A DNA stretch of 9,271 bases from Candidatus Eisenbergiella stercorigallinarum (GTDB lineage: Bacteria > Bacillota > Clostridia > Lachnospirales > Lachnospiraceae), in contig DWUW01000070.1 in NCBI GenBank assembly GCA_019120525.1, forward strand, positions 1-9,271, given 5' to 3'. The translations under genes were made by a program, and so were the position numbers. The notes below the pieces were generated by a model, which worked only from the letters and a program-made list of their open reading frames with translations, had not been told where the DNA came from and ran no database searches. This document shows positions 1-7,155 of the stretch, piece after piece (the first letter of the stretch is position 1; each line of letters begins with the position of its first letter).

Positions 1-256
1 GGGCGTGGTTTCCGGCAGAGGCCGTGATCAGGCCCCTGCTTCTTTCCTCATCGGAAAGGGTGCTGATCTTATAATAGGCGCCCCGCAGCTTGTACGCGCC
101 GGTCAGCTGCATGTTCTCCGGCTTGAAATAAACCCGGTTTCCCGACTGTGCGCTGAAGTATTCGCTGTAGATCAGCTTGGTTTCCTGCGTGACCCTCTTT
201 ACCACCTCGGAGGCCTCTTCAAATCTTTCCAGTGTAAGCATTTTGTTGTCTTCCAT
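1..256 (-). CDS. ilvA: Threonine ammonia-lyase (threonine dehydratase), N-terminal 85 residues, gene runs off the left edge
   Basis: PLP enzyme that deaminates L-threonine to 2-oxobutanoate, the entry to isoleucine synthesis or to threonine catabolism. Only the N-terminus is present. It shows the fold-type II pattern: KPENMQLTGAYKLRGA at about residues 45-60, where K56 is the expected PLP Schiff-base lysine (usually in TGSFKIRGA), then SAGNHA at 80-85, the conserved SxGNH loop. The ATG start is at 256-254, 6 bases after the ftsY stop, and an AGGAAGG Shine-Dalgarno lies inside the end of ftsY, so it probably belongs to the same transcript. Whether it is the biosynthetic form (with C-terminal ACT domains) or the catabolic TdcB-like form cannot be decided, because the C-terminus is outside the window. 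The symbol is therefore the less certain part. Confidence 0.85.
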   Translation of the reverse strand, partial: MEDNKMLTLERFEEASEVVKRVTQETKLIYSEYFSAQSGNRVYFKPENMQLTGAYKLRGAYYKISTLSDEERSRGLITASAGNHA

Positions 257-262
257 CTTCCG

Positions 263-1207
263 TCATCCTTCCTCATCTTTTTTCACATCGAACAACGCGT
301 TCACAAACTGATCCGGATCAAACTTCTGCAGATCCTCCATATCCTCTCCCACACCGATATATTTCACCGGGACGTTCAGCTCCGACTGGATGGCGACCGC
401 GATGCCTCCTTTGGCCGTACCGTCCATCTTCGTCAGGATAATGCCCGTCAGATCCGCCACCTGCCCGAACTCCCTGGCCTGCTGCAGCGCGTTCTGTCCT
501 GTGGTCCCATCCAGGACCACCAGGTTCTCCCGGTGGGCATCCGGAAACTCCCGGTCGATGATCCGGTTCATCTTTTTCAGCTCTTCCATCAGATTTTTCT
601 TATTGTGGAGCCTTCCCGCCGTATCGCAGATGAGCACGTCCACATGCCTGGCCTTCGCCGCGCTCACCGCGTCAAACAGGACGCTGGCGGGATCCGACCC
701 TTCCGCCCCGCCGATCATATCCACACCTGCCCGGCTTGCCCAGCCGGCCAGCTGCTCTCCGGCCGCCGCCCGGAAGGTATCCGCCGCGGCGATGAGCACC
801 TTCCTGCCCTCCGCCTTCAGCATGCCCGCCAGTTTTCCCACTGAAGTGGTTTTCCCAACGCCGTTTACACCGATCACCAGGATGACCGACTTCTTCTTTT
901 CAAACTCGTAAGCGGTCTCTCCCACCTGCATCTGCTCCCGGATGCTGTCGATCAGAAGCTGCCTGCAGTCAGCGGGTTCCTTGACATGCCGCTCCTTCAC
1001 CTGCTTTTTCAGGCGCTCCAGGATGTCGGAAGTGGCGTTCACGCCGATGTCCCCCATGATCAGGGTCTCTTCCAGCTCCTCATAAAAATCGTCATCTATG
1101 GCGGAAAAGCCGCTGAATACGGAATCGATCCCGTTTACGATGTTGTTTCTCGTCTTGTTCAGGCCTTCCTTCAGTCTGGCGAAAAATCCCTTTTTCCCTT
1201 CACCCAT
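263..1207 (-). CDS. ftsY: Signal recognition particle receptor FtsY
   Basis: SRP receptor GTPase (314 aa). At the membrane it pairs with the Ffh-4.5S/scRNA-nascent chain complex and delivers membrane proteins to SecYEG. The N-domain helices (about 1-100) begin with a short amphipathic stretch, GFFARLKEGL. The long acidic A-domain of enterobacteria is missing, as is usual in Firmicutes. The NG GTPase motifs are complete and in order: G1 GVNGVGKTT (113-121), DTFRAAA (143-149), DTAGR (195-199), LDGTTGQ (232-238), TKMD (259-262) and GVGE (285-288). The ATG is preceded by a strong GGAGGAG Shine-Dalgarno 4 bases upstream, inside the 16-base gap after smc. The smc-ftsY order is the standard Firmicutes arrangement and implies co-transcription. 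Confidence 0.98.
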   Translation of the reverse strand: MGEGKKGFFARLKEGLNKTRNNIVNGIDSVFSGFSAIDDDFYEELEETLIMGDIGVNATSDILERLKKQVKERHVKEPADCRQLLIDSIREQMQVGETAYEFEKKKSVILVIGVNGVGKTTSVGKLAGMLKAEGRKVLIAAADTFRAAAGEQLAGWASRAGVDMIGGAEGSDPASVLFDAVSAAKARHVDVLICDTAGRLHNKKNLMEELKKMNRIIDREFPDAHRENLVVLDGTTGQNALQQAREFGQVADLTGIILTKMDGTAKGGIAVAIQSELNVPVKYIGVGEDMEDLQKFDPDQFVNALFDVKKDEEG

Positions 1208-1223
1208 TGTTCTCCTCCATTCC

Positions 1224-4200
1224 TCAATTCGTCAGTTCCTTATCGATCAGGCTCACGCTCACCAGCGTGGACACCCCTTTTTCCTGCATGGTGATGCCGT
1301 ACAGCCGGTCCGCCCGCTCCATCGTCCCTCTCCGGTGGGTGATAACGATGAACTGGGTATGCGCGGTCAGCTTGTGCAGATAACCGGCAAACCGGCCCAC
1401 GTTGCTGTCGTCCAGCGCCGCCTCGATCTCATCCAGCAGGCAGAAGGGGGACGGCTTCAGATTCTGGATGGCGAACAGCAGCGCGATGGCCGTCAGCGCC
1501 TTTTCCCCGCCGGAAAGCTGCATCATGTTCTGCAGCTTCTTTCCCGGCGGCTGGGCGATGATGCGGATGCCCGCCTCCAGGATATCTTCGTCCTCCATCA
1601 GCTCCAGGGTACCCTTTCCGCCTCCGAACAGTTCCTTAAATACCTTGTCAAATTCCCGGGCGATCAGGGAAAACCGTTCCCGGAACTGCCTGCGCATGGC
1701 TTCATCCAGCTGCAGGATGATCCCCCGCAGCGTCTCCTCCGCCTGCACCAGGTCATCGTGCTGGCCCTTGAGGAAAGTATAGCGTTCCATCAGGTTCTTA
1801 TAGTCCTCAACGGCGTTCACATTCACATCGCCCAGCCTGCGGATCTCATCCTTCAGGGCGGCGATCTCCTTTTTCATGGCCGCCAGATCCTGCAGGGCCT
1901 CATCCCGAAGGGCGGCGGCGCTTCCCGGCGTCAGCTCATATTCTTCCCACATGTAATTGATCTGGTTCTCAATGGCTTCCTCTGTTTTTTCCCGCTGGGC
2001 GTTCAGACGGTATACTTCCTTGTCCAGGCCGGAAAGCGTGGCGGACAGGCTCTCCCGGTCCTCAAAGAAACGCTTCTGTCTGGCGGCGAGCTCTTCCTTT
2101 CTCTCCAGGTCAGCCTGAAGCTTCAGCTGCCCCTCGCTTCCGGCGATCCCGGAAGCGGACAGGCTTTCTGTCAGGGAACGGATCTGCTCTTCCTTTCCCT
2201 GCATCTGTCTTGCGTTCCCCTCTATCCCGTCGAGGATTTCCTTTTTTTCTTCCTCAAGACGGGCAAGCTCCCCGCAGATACGGTCCAGGTTCTCCTGCGC
2301 GAACCCCTGGGTCTGGCGGATCTTTTCTGTCTCTGTTTCCAGGGAGGATACCCTGGCTGTCCGGCTGCTTAACTCCTCCCGGACCTTCTCCAGCTCCTCC
2401 TGGGCGGAGGCGATCTGCGCTTCCAGATCCTTCTCCCGCTGCCCGGAGGCGGCAAGCTCCCGTTCCGTCTGTCCCTTGCTTTCGTGAAGTTCGGAAAGCC
2501 GGTCCGTGATCTCCTCCTGTTCTTTTTTCAGGCTGTCATAACCCGCCAGGGTCTGTTCCTTTTTCTCCCTTGCGGCAGCTACGTTCATACGGGCCGTATT
2601 CTGCCGGATAAATTCCTGCTGCAGTTCTTCTTTTGTCAGGTCCAGCTTTGTCCGCAGCTGAGCCCGGTTTTTCCGGATCGCTTCCGTTTCCTCCAGAAGG
2701 GCGTCCACCTGCTTCAATGTCTGCCTGACCTGCTCCTTAAGCTGCTCGATCTCCCTGCGGCGTCCCAGGAGGTTGCTGCTGTTTTTGAACGCGCCTCCGC
2801 TGATGGCTCCGCCCGGTGTGAACAGCTCGCCTTCCAGGGTGACCATGCGCAGGCTGTAGCCTGTTTTTCTGGCAAGGCGGACCGCATTGTCCACATGGTC
2901 TATTACCAGGATCCTGCCCAGAAGGGATGCGGCCACATCCCGGTACTTTTCCTGTGTCGTCACCAGGCTGTCCGCCAGGCCGATGACGCCGGGCTCCGAA
3001 AGGAGCTGTCTCTGCCGGAATTCCTGGCGGTTCTTCACGCTGGTCAGGGGCAGGAAGGTGGCCCTTCCCCCCTTTACCGCCTTCAGGAAGGCGATCATTT
3101 CCTTCGCGGTATCCTCGCTGTCCGTCACAATGTTCTGGATGCTGCCGCCCAGCGCCGTTTCGATCGCAATCTCATATTTTTTATCCACCTTCAGAAGATC
3201 CGCAACCACGCCCAGGATACCGGGATGCTTCTCCCGCTGCTCCATGACACGCTTCACGCTTCCGCCGTATCCTTCGTAGCGTTCCGTCAGATTGACCAGG
3301 GCGTCCAGCCTGGACTTTTCCTGATGATAGGCCACCTGCATATCGCGCACCTTCTGGTCCTTCCCTGCGAGCTCATCGCGCACAGCATTCAGCCGCTCTT
3401 CCTGGGCGCTGATGGACGCGTTCAGGGCGCCGATCCTCTCATTGATCCGGTTGAATTCCTCTTCCAACTCGTGGATGCCGGTATCCTGCTTTTCCTCCTC
3501 CGACCTGGCGCGCAGCAGCCTGGAATTCAGCTCCGCCCGACGGATCTGGATCTGCTCCAGCATGGTATCAAAACGCTCCATGCGGGTCTTAATAACGGCG
3601 CGCTCATTCAGCTCTTCGATGATCCGGCTGCGCCCTCCGTCGATCAGGGCGGTTGTTTCCTCCGCCTTCGCCTGAATGGCGGCAAGAAGCTCCGCAGCCT
3701 GCGCCCGCTTTTCCTCCATCCGGGCAAGGCTTTGGTCCGTCTCGGCCTTGCCTGCGGTCAGCTTTTCCTTTTCCCTTGTCCGCTCTTCGATCTGCTTTTC
3801 CAGCGTCTCTTTCCGGTTCTGCAGATGGAGGCCGTTGGAACGGGCGGAATTGATCTGCTCCTTCAGGACGTTGATCTCGCCCTCCAGGCGGCTTCTGAGC
3901 ATGGCGGCGTCCGAAAGCTCTGTCCGGGTCTGCTCGATGCTTTTGTCCAGCGCGTCGATCTCCCCCTGGACGCTCTCATATTCTTCCCGGATCCTGTCAT
4001 ACTGCCGCGTGGTCTCCGCAAGTTCTTCGGAAGCGTTTTCATACCTGCCGTTCAGCTCGGAAAGCTGCCCGGAAAGCCTGCGGTTTTCCAGCAGGAAGGC
4101 ATTCACGTCAAGCCGCTTCTGCTCCTCTTTTTTCTTCAGATATACCCTGGCCTTCTCCGCCTGCTTCTCCAGCGGGCCGGTCTGCTTTTCCAGTTCGGAA

Positions 4201-4784
4201 AGAATATCCCGGACGCGTAACAGGTTCTGCTTTTCATCCTCCAGCTTTTTCTGTGCCGCTGCCTTCCTCCGCTTAAATTTTACAATCCCCGCGGCCTCGT
4301 CAAACAGCTCCCTCCGCTCCTCCGGCTTTCCGGAAAGGATCCGGTCGATCTGGCCCTGCCCGATGATGGAATAGCCTTCCTTGCCGATTCCCGTATCGTA
4401 GAACAGCTCATTCACATCCTTCAGCCTGCATGGCGTTCCGTTCATCAGGTATTCGCTTTCACCGGAACGGTAAAGCCTTCTGGCTACCGTAACCTCGTCA
4501 TAATCCACAGCCAGCTGGTGGTCGGCGTTATCCAGCGTGATCGCCACATAAGCGTAGCTCATGGGTTTTCTGATCTCTGTACCGGAGAAGATCACATCCT
4601 GCATGGAAGCGCCGCGCAGCTGCTTCACCCGCTGCTCGCCCAGCACCCAGCGCACCGCGTCCGCCACGTTGCTCTTTCCGCTCCCGTTGGGGCCCACGAT
4701 CCCCGTGATCCCGTTATGAAATTCAAATTTGATCTTATTGGCAAAGGATTTGAATCCGTGAACCTCAATGCTCTTTAAATACAT
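1224..4784 (-). CDS. smc: Chromosome partition protein Smc
   Basis: ATPase of the Smc-ScpAB condensin that compacts and segregates the chromosome. At 1186 aa it is full length for the family. Order of parts: N-terminal half-ATPase with Walker A GPNGSGKSN (31-39) and Q-loop IIGQGQ around Q143; first coiled coil about 170-500; hinge about 505-670, ending in the glycine motif ISGGA (661-665); returning coiled coil about 675-1040; C-terminal half-ATPase with signature LSGGEKALTA (from 1090), Walker B CLLDE (D1118, E1119) and the following AALDD D-loop. No key residue is missing. Its ATG lies 10 bases inside the end of rnc, with an AGGGAC ribosome site, so translation is probably coupled. ScpA and ScpB are not in the window. 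Confidence 0.99.
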   Translation of the reverse strand: MYLKSIEVHGFKSFANKIKFEFHNGITGIVGPNGSGKSNVADAVRWVLGEQRVKQLRGASMQDVIFSGTEIRKPMSYAYVAITLDNADHQLAVDYDEVTVARRLYRSGESEYLMNGTPCRLKDVNELFYDTGIGKEGYSIIGQGQIDRILSGKPEERRELFDEAAGIVKFKRRKAAAQKKLEDEKQNLLRVRDILSELEKQTGPLEKQAEKARVYLKKKEEQKRLDVNAFLLENRRLSGQLSELNGRYENASEELAETTRQYDRIREEYESVQGEIDALDKSIEQTRTELSDAAMLRSRLEGEINVLKEQINSARSNGLHLQNRKETLEKQIEERTREKEKLTAGKAETDQSLARMEEKRAQAAELLAAIQAKAEETTALIDGGRSRIIEELNERAVIKTRMERFDTMLEQIQIRRAELNSRLLRARSEEEKQDTGIHELEEEFNRINERIGALNASISAQEERLNAVRDELAGKDQKVRDMQVAYHQEKSRLDALVNLTERYEGYGGSVKRVMEQREKHPGILGVVADLLKVDKKYEIAIETALGGSIQNIVTDSEDTAKEMIAFLKAVKGGRATFLPLTSVKNRQEFRQRQLLSEPGVIGLADSLVTTQEKYRDVAASLLGRILVIDHVDNAVRLARKTGYSLRMVTLEGELFTPGGAISGGAFKNSSNLLGRRREIEQLKEQVRQTLKQVDALLEETEAIRKNRAQLRTKLDLTKEELQQEFIRQNTARMNVAAAREKKEQTLAGYDSLKKEQEEITDRLSELHESKGQTERELAASGQREKDLEAQIASAQEELEKVREELSSRTARVSSLETETEKIRQTQGFAQENLDRICGELARLEEEKKEILDGIEGNARQMQGKEEQIRSLTESLSASGIAGSEGQLKLQADLERKEELAARQKRFFEDRESLSATLSGLDKEVYRLNAQREKTEEAIENQINYMWEEYELTPGSAAALRDEALQDLAAMKKEIAALKDEIRRLGDVNVNAVEDYKNLMERYTFLKGQHDDLVQAEETLRGIILQLDEAMRRQFRERFSLIAREFDKVFKELFGGGKGTLELMEDEDILEAGIRIIAQPPGKKLQNMMQLSGGEKALTAIALLFAIQNLKPSPFCLLDEIEAALDDSNVGRFAGYLHKLTAHTQFIVITHRRGTMERADRLYGITMQEKGVSTLVSVSLIDKELTN

Positions 4785-5488
4785 GTCCCTGTCCCGTCGT
4801 TTCCGTTTCGCTTACGCAGCATGAGGATGACCTGATAGGCCGCCTGCTGCTCCGCCGCCTTTTTGCTGCGGCCCCTGCCGCGTCCTTCCGTCTTTCCGTT
4901 CAGCCTGGCCTCCACCAGGAACTGCTTGTCGTGCTCCGGCCCTTCCTCGCCCGTCAGCTCGTAGGAAAGCTGCGTGCCCGGCATGGCCTGTACCATTTCC
5001 TGCAGGATCGACTTGCTGTCGTAGAACAGGATCTTGTTCTCCAGATCCGAAAGCACGAAGCGATGGATGAAACGGTGCGCCGCCGCAAGCCCGCCATCCA
5101 GATACAGGGCCCCGATCACGGCCTCCATCACGTCCGAAATGATGGAATCCCGCTTTCTTCCTCCGGTCACTTCCTCTCCCTTTCCCAGCAGGATATAGGT
5201 TTCCAGCTCCAGATCCCTGGCGCAGTAGGCCAGCGCCGGCTCGCAGACCATGGAAGAGCGAAGCCTGGTAAGCTTCCCCTCCGGCATATCCGGGTTCCCG
5301 TGAAACAAAAAATCACTGGAAACCAGCTCCAGGACAGCGTCCCCGAGAAATTCCAGCCGTTCATAGTTTCCATACCGGTTGATCTTCTGCTCATTGGCGA
5401 AGGAGCTGTGGGTCAGCGCCTGCTTTAAGAGCATTTTATCCTGAAAAATATAACCGATCTTTTTTTCCAGTTCTTCCAGATTGTGCAT
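4775..5488 (-). CDS. rnc: Ribonuclease III
   Basis: Double-strand-specific endoribonuclease that processes rRNA precursors and structured mRNAs. From ATG 5488 it is 237 aa, a usual length. The signature ERLEFLGDAVLEL holds E43, E46 and D50. E70, D119 and E122 follow with the same spacing as the E. coli metal ligands (E38, E41, D45, E65, D114, E117). A dsRNA-binding domain covers about 156-225, ending in SKKAAEQQAA. I chose the start by homology (MHNLEELEKKIGYIF) and by the AGGAAAGGAAG ribosome site 10 bases upstream. A GTG one codon earlier (5491) is equally possible. An in-frame GTG at 5626 overlaps the acpP stop and would add a 46-residue Gly/Ser/Pro/Lys-rich tail not expected for the family. 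The 3' end overlaps smc by 10 bases. Confidence 0.97.
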   Translation of the reverse strand: MHNLEELEKKIGYIFQDKMLLKQALTHSSFANEQKINRYGNYERLEFLGDAVLELVSSDFLFHGNPDMPEGKLTRLRSSMVCEPALAYCARDLELETYILLGKGEEVTGGRKRDSIISDVMEAVIGALYLDGGLAAAHRFIHRFVLSDLENKILFYDSKSILQEMVQAMPGTQLSYELTGEEGPEHDKQFLVEARLNGKTEGRGRGRSKKAAEQQAAYQVILMLRKRNGNDGTGTCI

Positions 5489-5498
5489 CACGTTTTGG

Positions 5499-5509
5499 CT
5501 TCCTTTCCT
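5499..5509 (-). promoter_or_regulatory. Ribosome binding site deciding the rnc start
   Basis: AGGAAAGGAAG on the minus strand, 10 bases before ATG 5488 and 7 bases before GTG 5491. It supports the internal start over GTG 5626, which has its own weaker AGGAAG (5638-5633) 6 bases upstream, inside the end of acpP. Confidence 0.55.
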
Positions 5510-5556
5510 GCGGCAAAAGGCCGGTTCTTCTGACGGGCCGATTCTCCCACCGCACG

Positions 5557-5611
5557 AAAAGCCCGCCGGGGCTGACGCTTCTTTGCCGCCTGCTCCCCCC
5601 TGCGGGCTTTT
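5557..5611 (-). repeat. Long stem-loop between acpP and rnc
   Basis: Inverted repeat with two 15-base arms: minus-strand AAAAGCCCGCAGGGG (5611-5597) and CCCCGGCGGGCTTTT (5571-5557), 14 of 15 pairs matching, with a 25-base loop. It lies just after the acpP stop and about 70 bases ahead of the likely rnc start. The distal arm ends in only four T residues, so it is a weak candidate terminator or attenuator. It could equally be an mRNA processing site between acpP and rnc. In E. coli, RNase III cuts a stem-loop in its own leader, which makes autoregulation an attractive but unproven reading. Confidence 0.65.
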
Positions 5612-5622
5612 CCTCTTTTCTG

Positions 5623-5862
5623 TCACTTACCGCTTCCTGCGCTTTCTCTGATGAGCTGCAGGGCTTCTCCCACCGTCGAGACCTTTTCCGCATCCTCCTG
5701 GGAGATCTCAATGGAAAACTCCTCTTCAATTCCCATCACGATCTGATACAGATCCAGGGAATCCGCGCACAGATCGTCCACAAAGGAGGTTTCCTCCGTG
5801 ATTTCCCTGGTGTCCACGCACAGGACCTCCGCGATGATCCTTCTCAGCTTGTCAAGCTCCAT
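5623..5862 (-). CDS. acpP: Acyl carrier protein
   Basis: Small acidic carrier (79 aa) that holds growing acyl chains on a 4'-phosphopantetheine arm for type II fatty acid synthesis, and supplies acyl groups to PlsX next door. The attachment motif ADSLD is present, with Ser35 as the modified residue, followed by the acidic recognition helix (LYQIVMGIEEEF, about 38-49). The residue three before the serine is Cys32 where most ACPs have Gly (GADSLD), and a second cysteine sits at 15. The ATG follows a strong AAGGAAGGA site in the 15-base gap after plsX, so the two genes are very likely co-transcribed. The GTG of a possible longer rnc frame overlaps its stop by 4 bases. Confidence 0.96.
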   Translation of the reverse strand: MELDKLRRIIAEVLCVDTREITEETSFVDDLCADSLDLYQIVMGIEEEFSIEISQEDAEKVSTVGEALQLIRESAGSGK

Positions 5863-5877
5863 ATCCTTCGTCCTTCC

Positions 5878-6891
5878 TTAACCGGCGGACCCCGAAATCG
5901 CTCTCTGGATCTTGCCGTTGATATCCTGCTCACGGAACGTCAGGCACTGCAGGATCGTGTTCCTGATCTCCACCGCCTTCGAGCTTCCGTGCGTCTTGAC
6001 CACAAGCCCTTTCAGGCCCAGGAGCGGCGCGCCGCCGTACTGCTCCAGATCGAAGGCCTTCAGCGTTTCCTTCAGGGCGGGCTTAACGAGAAGCGCCCCG
6101 ACCTTGCTCCTCGTGCTCGTCATCATCCCGGCCTTCACCATTTTGATCAGCGTTCCGCCCACGCCCTCATACAGCTTCAGGATCACATTTCCCACAAAGG
6201 CCTCGCAGACGATCACGTCCGCCGCACCGGAGGGAATGTCCCTGGCCTCCACGCTTCCGATGAAATTGATATCCGGACAGTCCTTTAAGAGCGGGAAGGT
6301 AGCTTTTACAAGGGCGTTTCCCTTCTCCTCTTCCGCGCCGTTGTTGACGATGCCAACCCTTGGATTCTTAATGCCGACCACGTTCTCCATATAGATGGAG
6401 CCCATCCGCGCGAACTGCACCAGGTTGGAAGGCTTCGCGTCCACGTTCGCCCCGCAGTCGATCAGGAGGGCGGCTCCCTTCTCCGTGGGGATCAGCGGCG
6501 CCAGCGGCGGCCGCTCCACACCCTTTGCCCTTCCCACGATCACCTGTCCGCCCACCAGCACCGCCCCGGTGCTTCCGGCGGAAACAAAGGCGTCGCAGGC
6601 TCCTTCCCGCACCATGTAAAGCCCCTTCACGATGGAGGAATCCTTCTTTCCCTTGATGGCCGCGACCGGAGGCTCCGCCATGGCGATCACCTCCGTGGCG
6701 TTCACCACCTCCACCTGGTCCTTCGGATACTCATATTTTGCCAGCTCCGCTTCCACCTGATCCTGCTTTCCTACCAGGAAAACCTTGATCTTCTTTTCCG
6801 CCTGCACCGCTTCCACGGCGCCCTTTACGATCTCTCCCGGCGCGTTGTCTCCGCCCATGGCGTCAACCGCCACCTTCACATATTCTGCCAT
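5878..6891 (-). CDS. plsX: Phosphate acyltransferase PlsX
   Basis: Converts acyl-ACP to acyl-phosphate, the acyl donor for PlsY in the first step of bacterial phospholipid synthesis. It is a peripheral membrane protein. From ATG 6891 it is 337 aa, normal for PlsX. Family motifs: VAVDAMGGDNAP (7-18), SAGSTGA (104-110), NNGAEEEKGN (183-192), FVGNVILK (232-239) and YGGAPLLGLKG (285-295). The start was chosen by homology and by the GAGGAAA ribosome site at 6907-6901. An open frame back to 6966 adds an Arg-rich tail with no family support. The usual Firmicutes neighbours upstream (yceD, rpmF) are missing. Instead the gene has its own promoter and a highly structured leader. Confidence 0.97.
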   Translation of the reverse strand: MAEYVKVAVDAMGGDNAPGEIVKGAVEAVQAEKKIKVFLVGKQDQVEAELAKYEYPKDQVEVVNATEVIAMAEPPVAAIKGKKDSSIVKGLYMVREGACDAFVSAGSTGAVLVGGQVIVGRAKGVERPPLAPLIPTEKGAALLIDCGANVDAKPSNLVQFARMGSIYMENVVGIKNPRVGIVNNGAEEEKGNALVKATFPLLKDCPDINFIGSVEARDIPSGAADVIVCEAFVGNVILKLYEGVGGTLIKMVKAGMMTSTRSKVGALLVKPALKETLKAFDLEQYGGAPLLGLKGLVVKTHGSSKAVEIRNTILQCLTFREQDINGKIQRAISGSAG

Positions 6892-6914
6892 ACTTTCTGC
6901 TTTCCTCGATTTCT

Positions 6915-6935
6915 GCGGCAGTCTGCCGCTTTTTT
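6915..6935. repeat. GC-rich hairpin beside the plsX ribosome site; terminator-like on the plus strand
   Basis: Perfect inverted repeat GCGGCAG/CTGCCGC (6915-6921, 6923-6929) with one central base. In the plsX mRNA it would end 7 bases before the GAGGAAA ribosome site. Read on the plus strand it is followed by six T residues (6930-6935), the form of an intrinsic terminator, though no plus-strand gene feeds into it. It could stop antisense transcription out of plsX, or simply be one more hairpin of the leader. Confidence 0.5.
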
Positions 6936-6944
6936 CCCGGTTCC

Positions 6945-6982
6945 GGCGGAGGGGCCGCGCCGCCATAGCCGGAACACCGGCT
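6945..6982 (-). repeat. Two small GC-rich hairpins in the plsX leader
   Basis: AGCCGG/CCGGCT (6967-6972, 6977-6982) forms a perfect 6-bp stem with a 4-base loop. Next to it, GGCGG/CCGCC (6945-6949, 6960-6964) can form a 5-bp stem with a 10-base loop. The first is convincing as a hairpin. The second is short and could be chance in GC-rich sequence. Confidence 0.4.
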
Positions 6983-6992
6983 TCTCCGCTCG

Positions 6993-7025
6993 ATCGGATA
7001 GGGGAAGTTCCTTCCCCTGTCCGAT
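6993..7025 (-). repeat. 15-bp hairpin in the plsX leader
   Basis: Minus-strand ATCGGACAGGGGAAG (7025-7011) and CTTCCCCTATCCGAT (7007-6993) pair at 14 of 15 positions (one C-A mismatch) around a 3-base GAA loop. No T tract follows on the minus strand, so it is not an ordinary terminator. It would be one of the most stable structures in the leader RNA. Confidence 0.65.
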
Positions 7026-7028
7026 TTC

Positions 7029-7125
7029 ACGATACACACAGCTTGCGGCATAAATGCCGCTCGCTGTACTTGCCCGGCAAATGGCCGCTCATGCGAGCAT
7101 GGCGGCCGCATGCCGGGCTTATCGT
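7029..7125 (-). other. Candidate three-way-junction element in the plsX leader
   Basis: Three nested sets of perfect or near-perfect arms fit one fold. P1: ACGATA (7125-7120) with TATCGT (7034-7029). P2: GCCCGGCA/TGCCGGGC (7118-7111 with 7079-7072), continuing after a 3/3 internal loop into GGCCGCCATGC and GCATGAGCGGCC (7107-7097 with 7094-7083, one bulge). P3: ACAGC/GCTGT (7067-7063 with 7042-7038), enclosing GCGGCAT/ATGCCGC (7060-7054 with 7051-7045). Single-stranded joints are only 1, 4 and 3 bases. The pairing is seen directly. That it is a functional RNA is inference, and a dispersed palindromic DNA repeat would look similar. I could not match it to a known riboswitch or ncRNA class. Confidence 0.5.
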
Positions 7126-7127
7126 AC

Positions 7128-7155
7128 AAAAACGCCTGCGCGGACCGCGCAGGCG
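7128..7155 (-). terminator. Intrinsic-terminator-like hairpin upstream of plsX
   Basis: Perfect 11-bp inverted repeat CGCCTGCGCGG/CCGCGCAGGCG around a single base (7133-7155), followed on the minus strand by TTTTT (7132-7128). It has the form of a rho-independent terminator and would end transcription arriving from the ATPase gene. However, the best plsX promoter lies upstream of it, so RNA from that promoter would carry it within its first few bases. It could therefore act as a 5'-protecting hairpin or partial attenuator. Confidence 0.75.

Noticed and set aside
5..911. Plus-strand open frames opposite ftsY
   Set aside because: Shadows of the well-supported ftsY frame, with no recognisable domain.
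1098..4220. Long plus-strand open frames opposite smc (up to 578 codons)
   Set aside because: They are antisense shadows of smc: low-complexity Leu/Gln/His/Pro-rich translations, no family resemblance and no ribosome sites. The complete smc motifs lie on the other strand.
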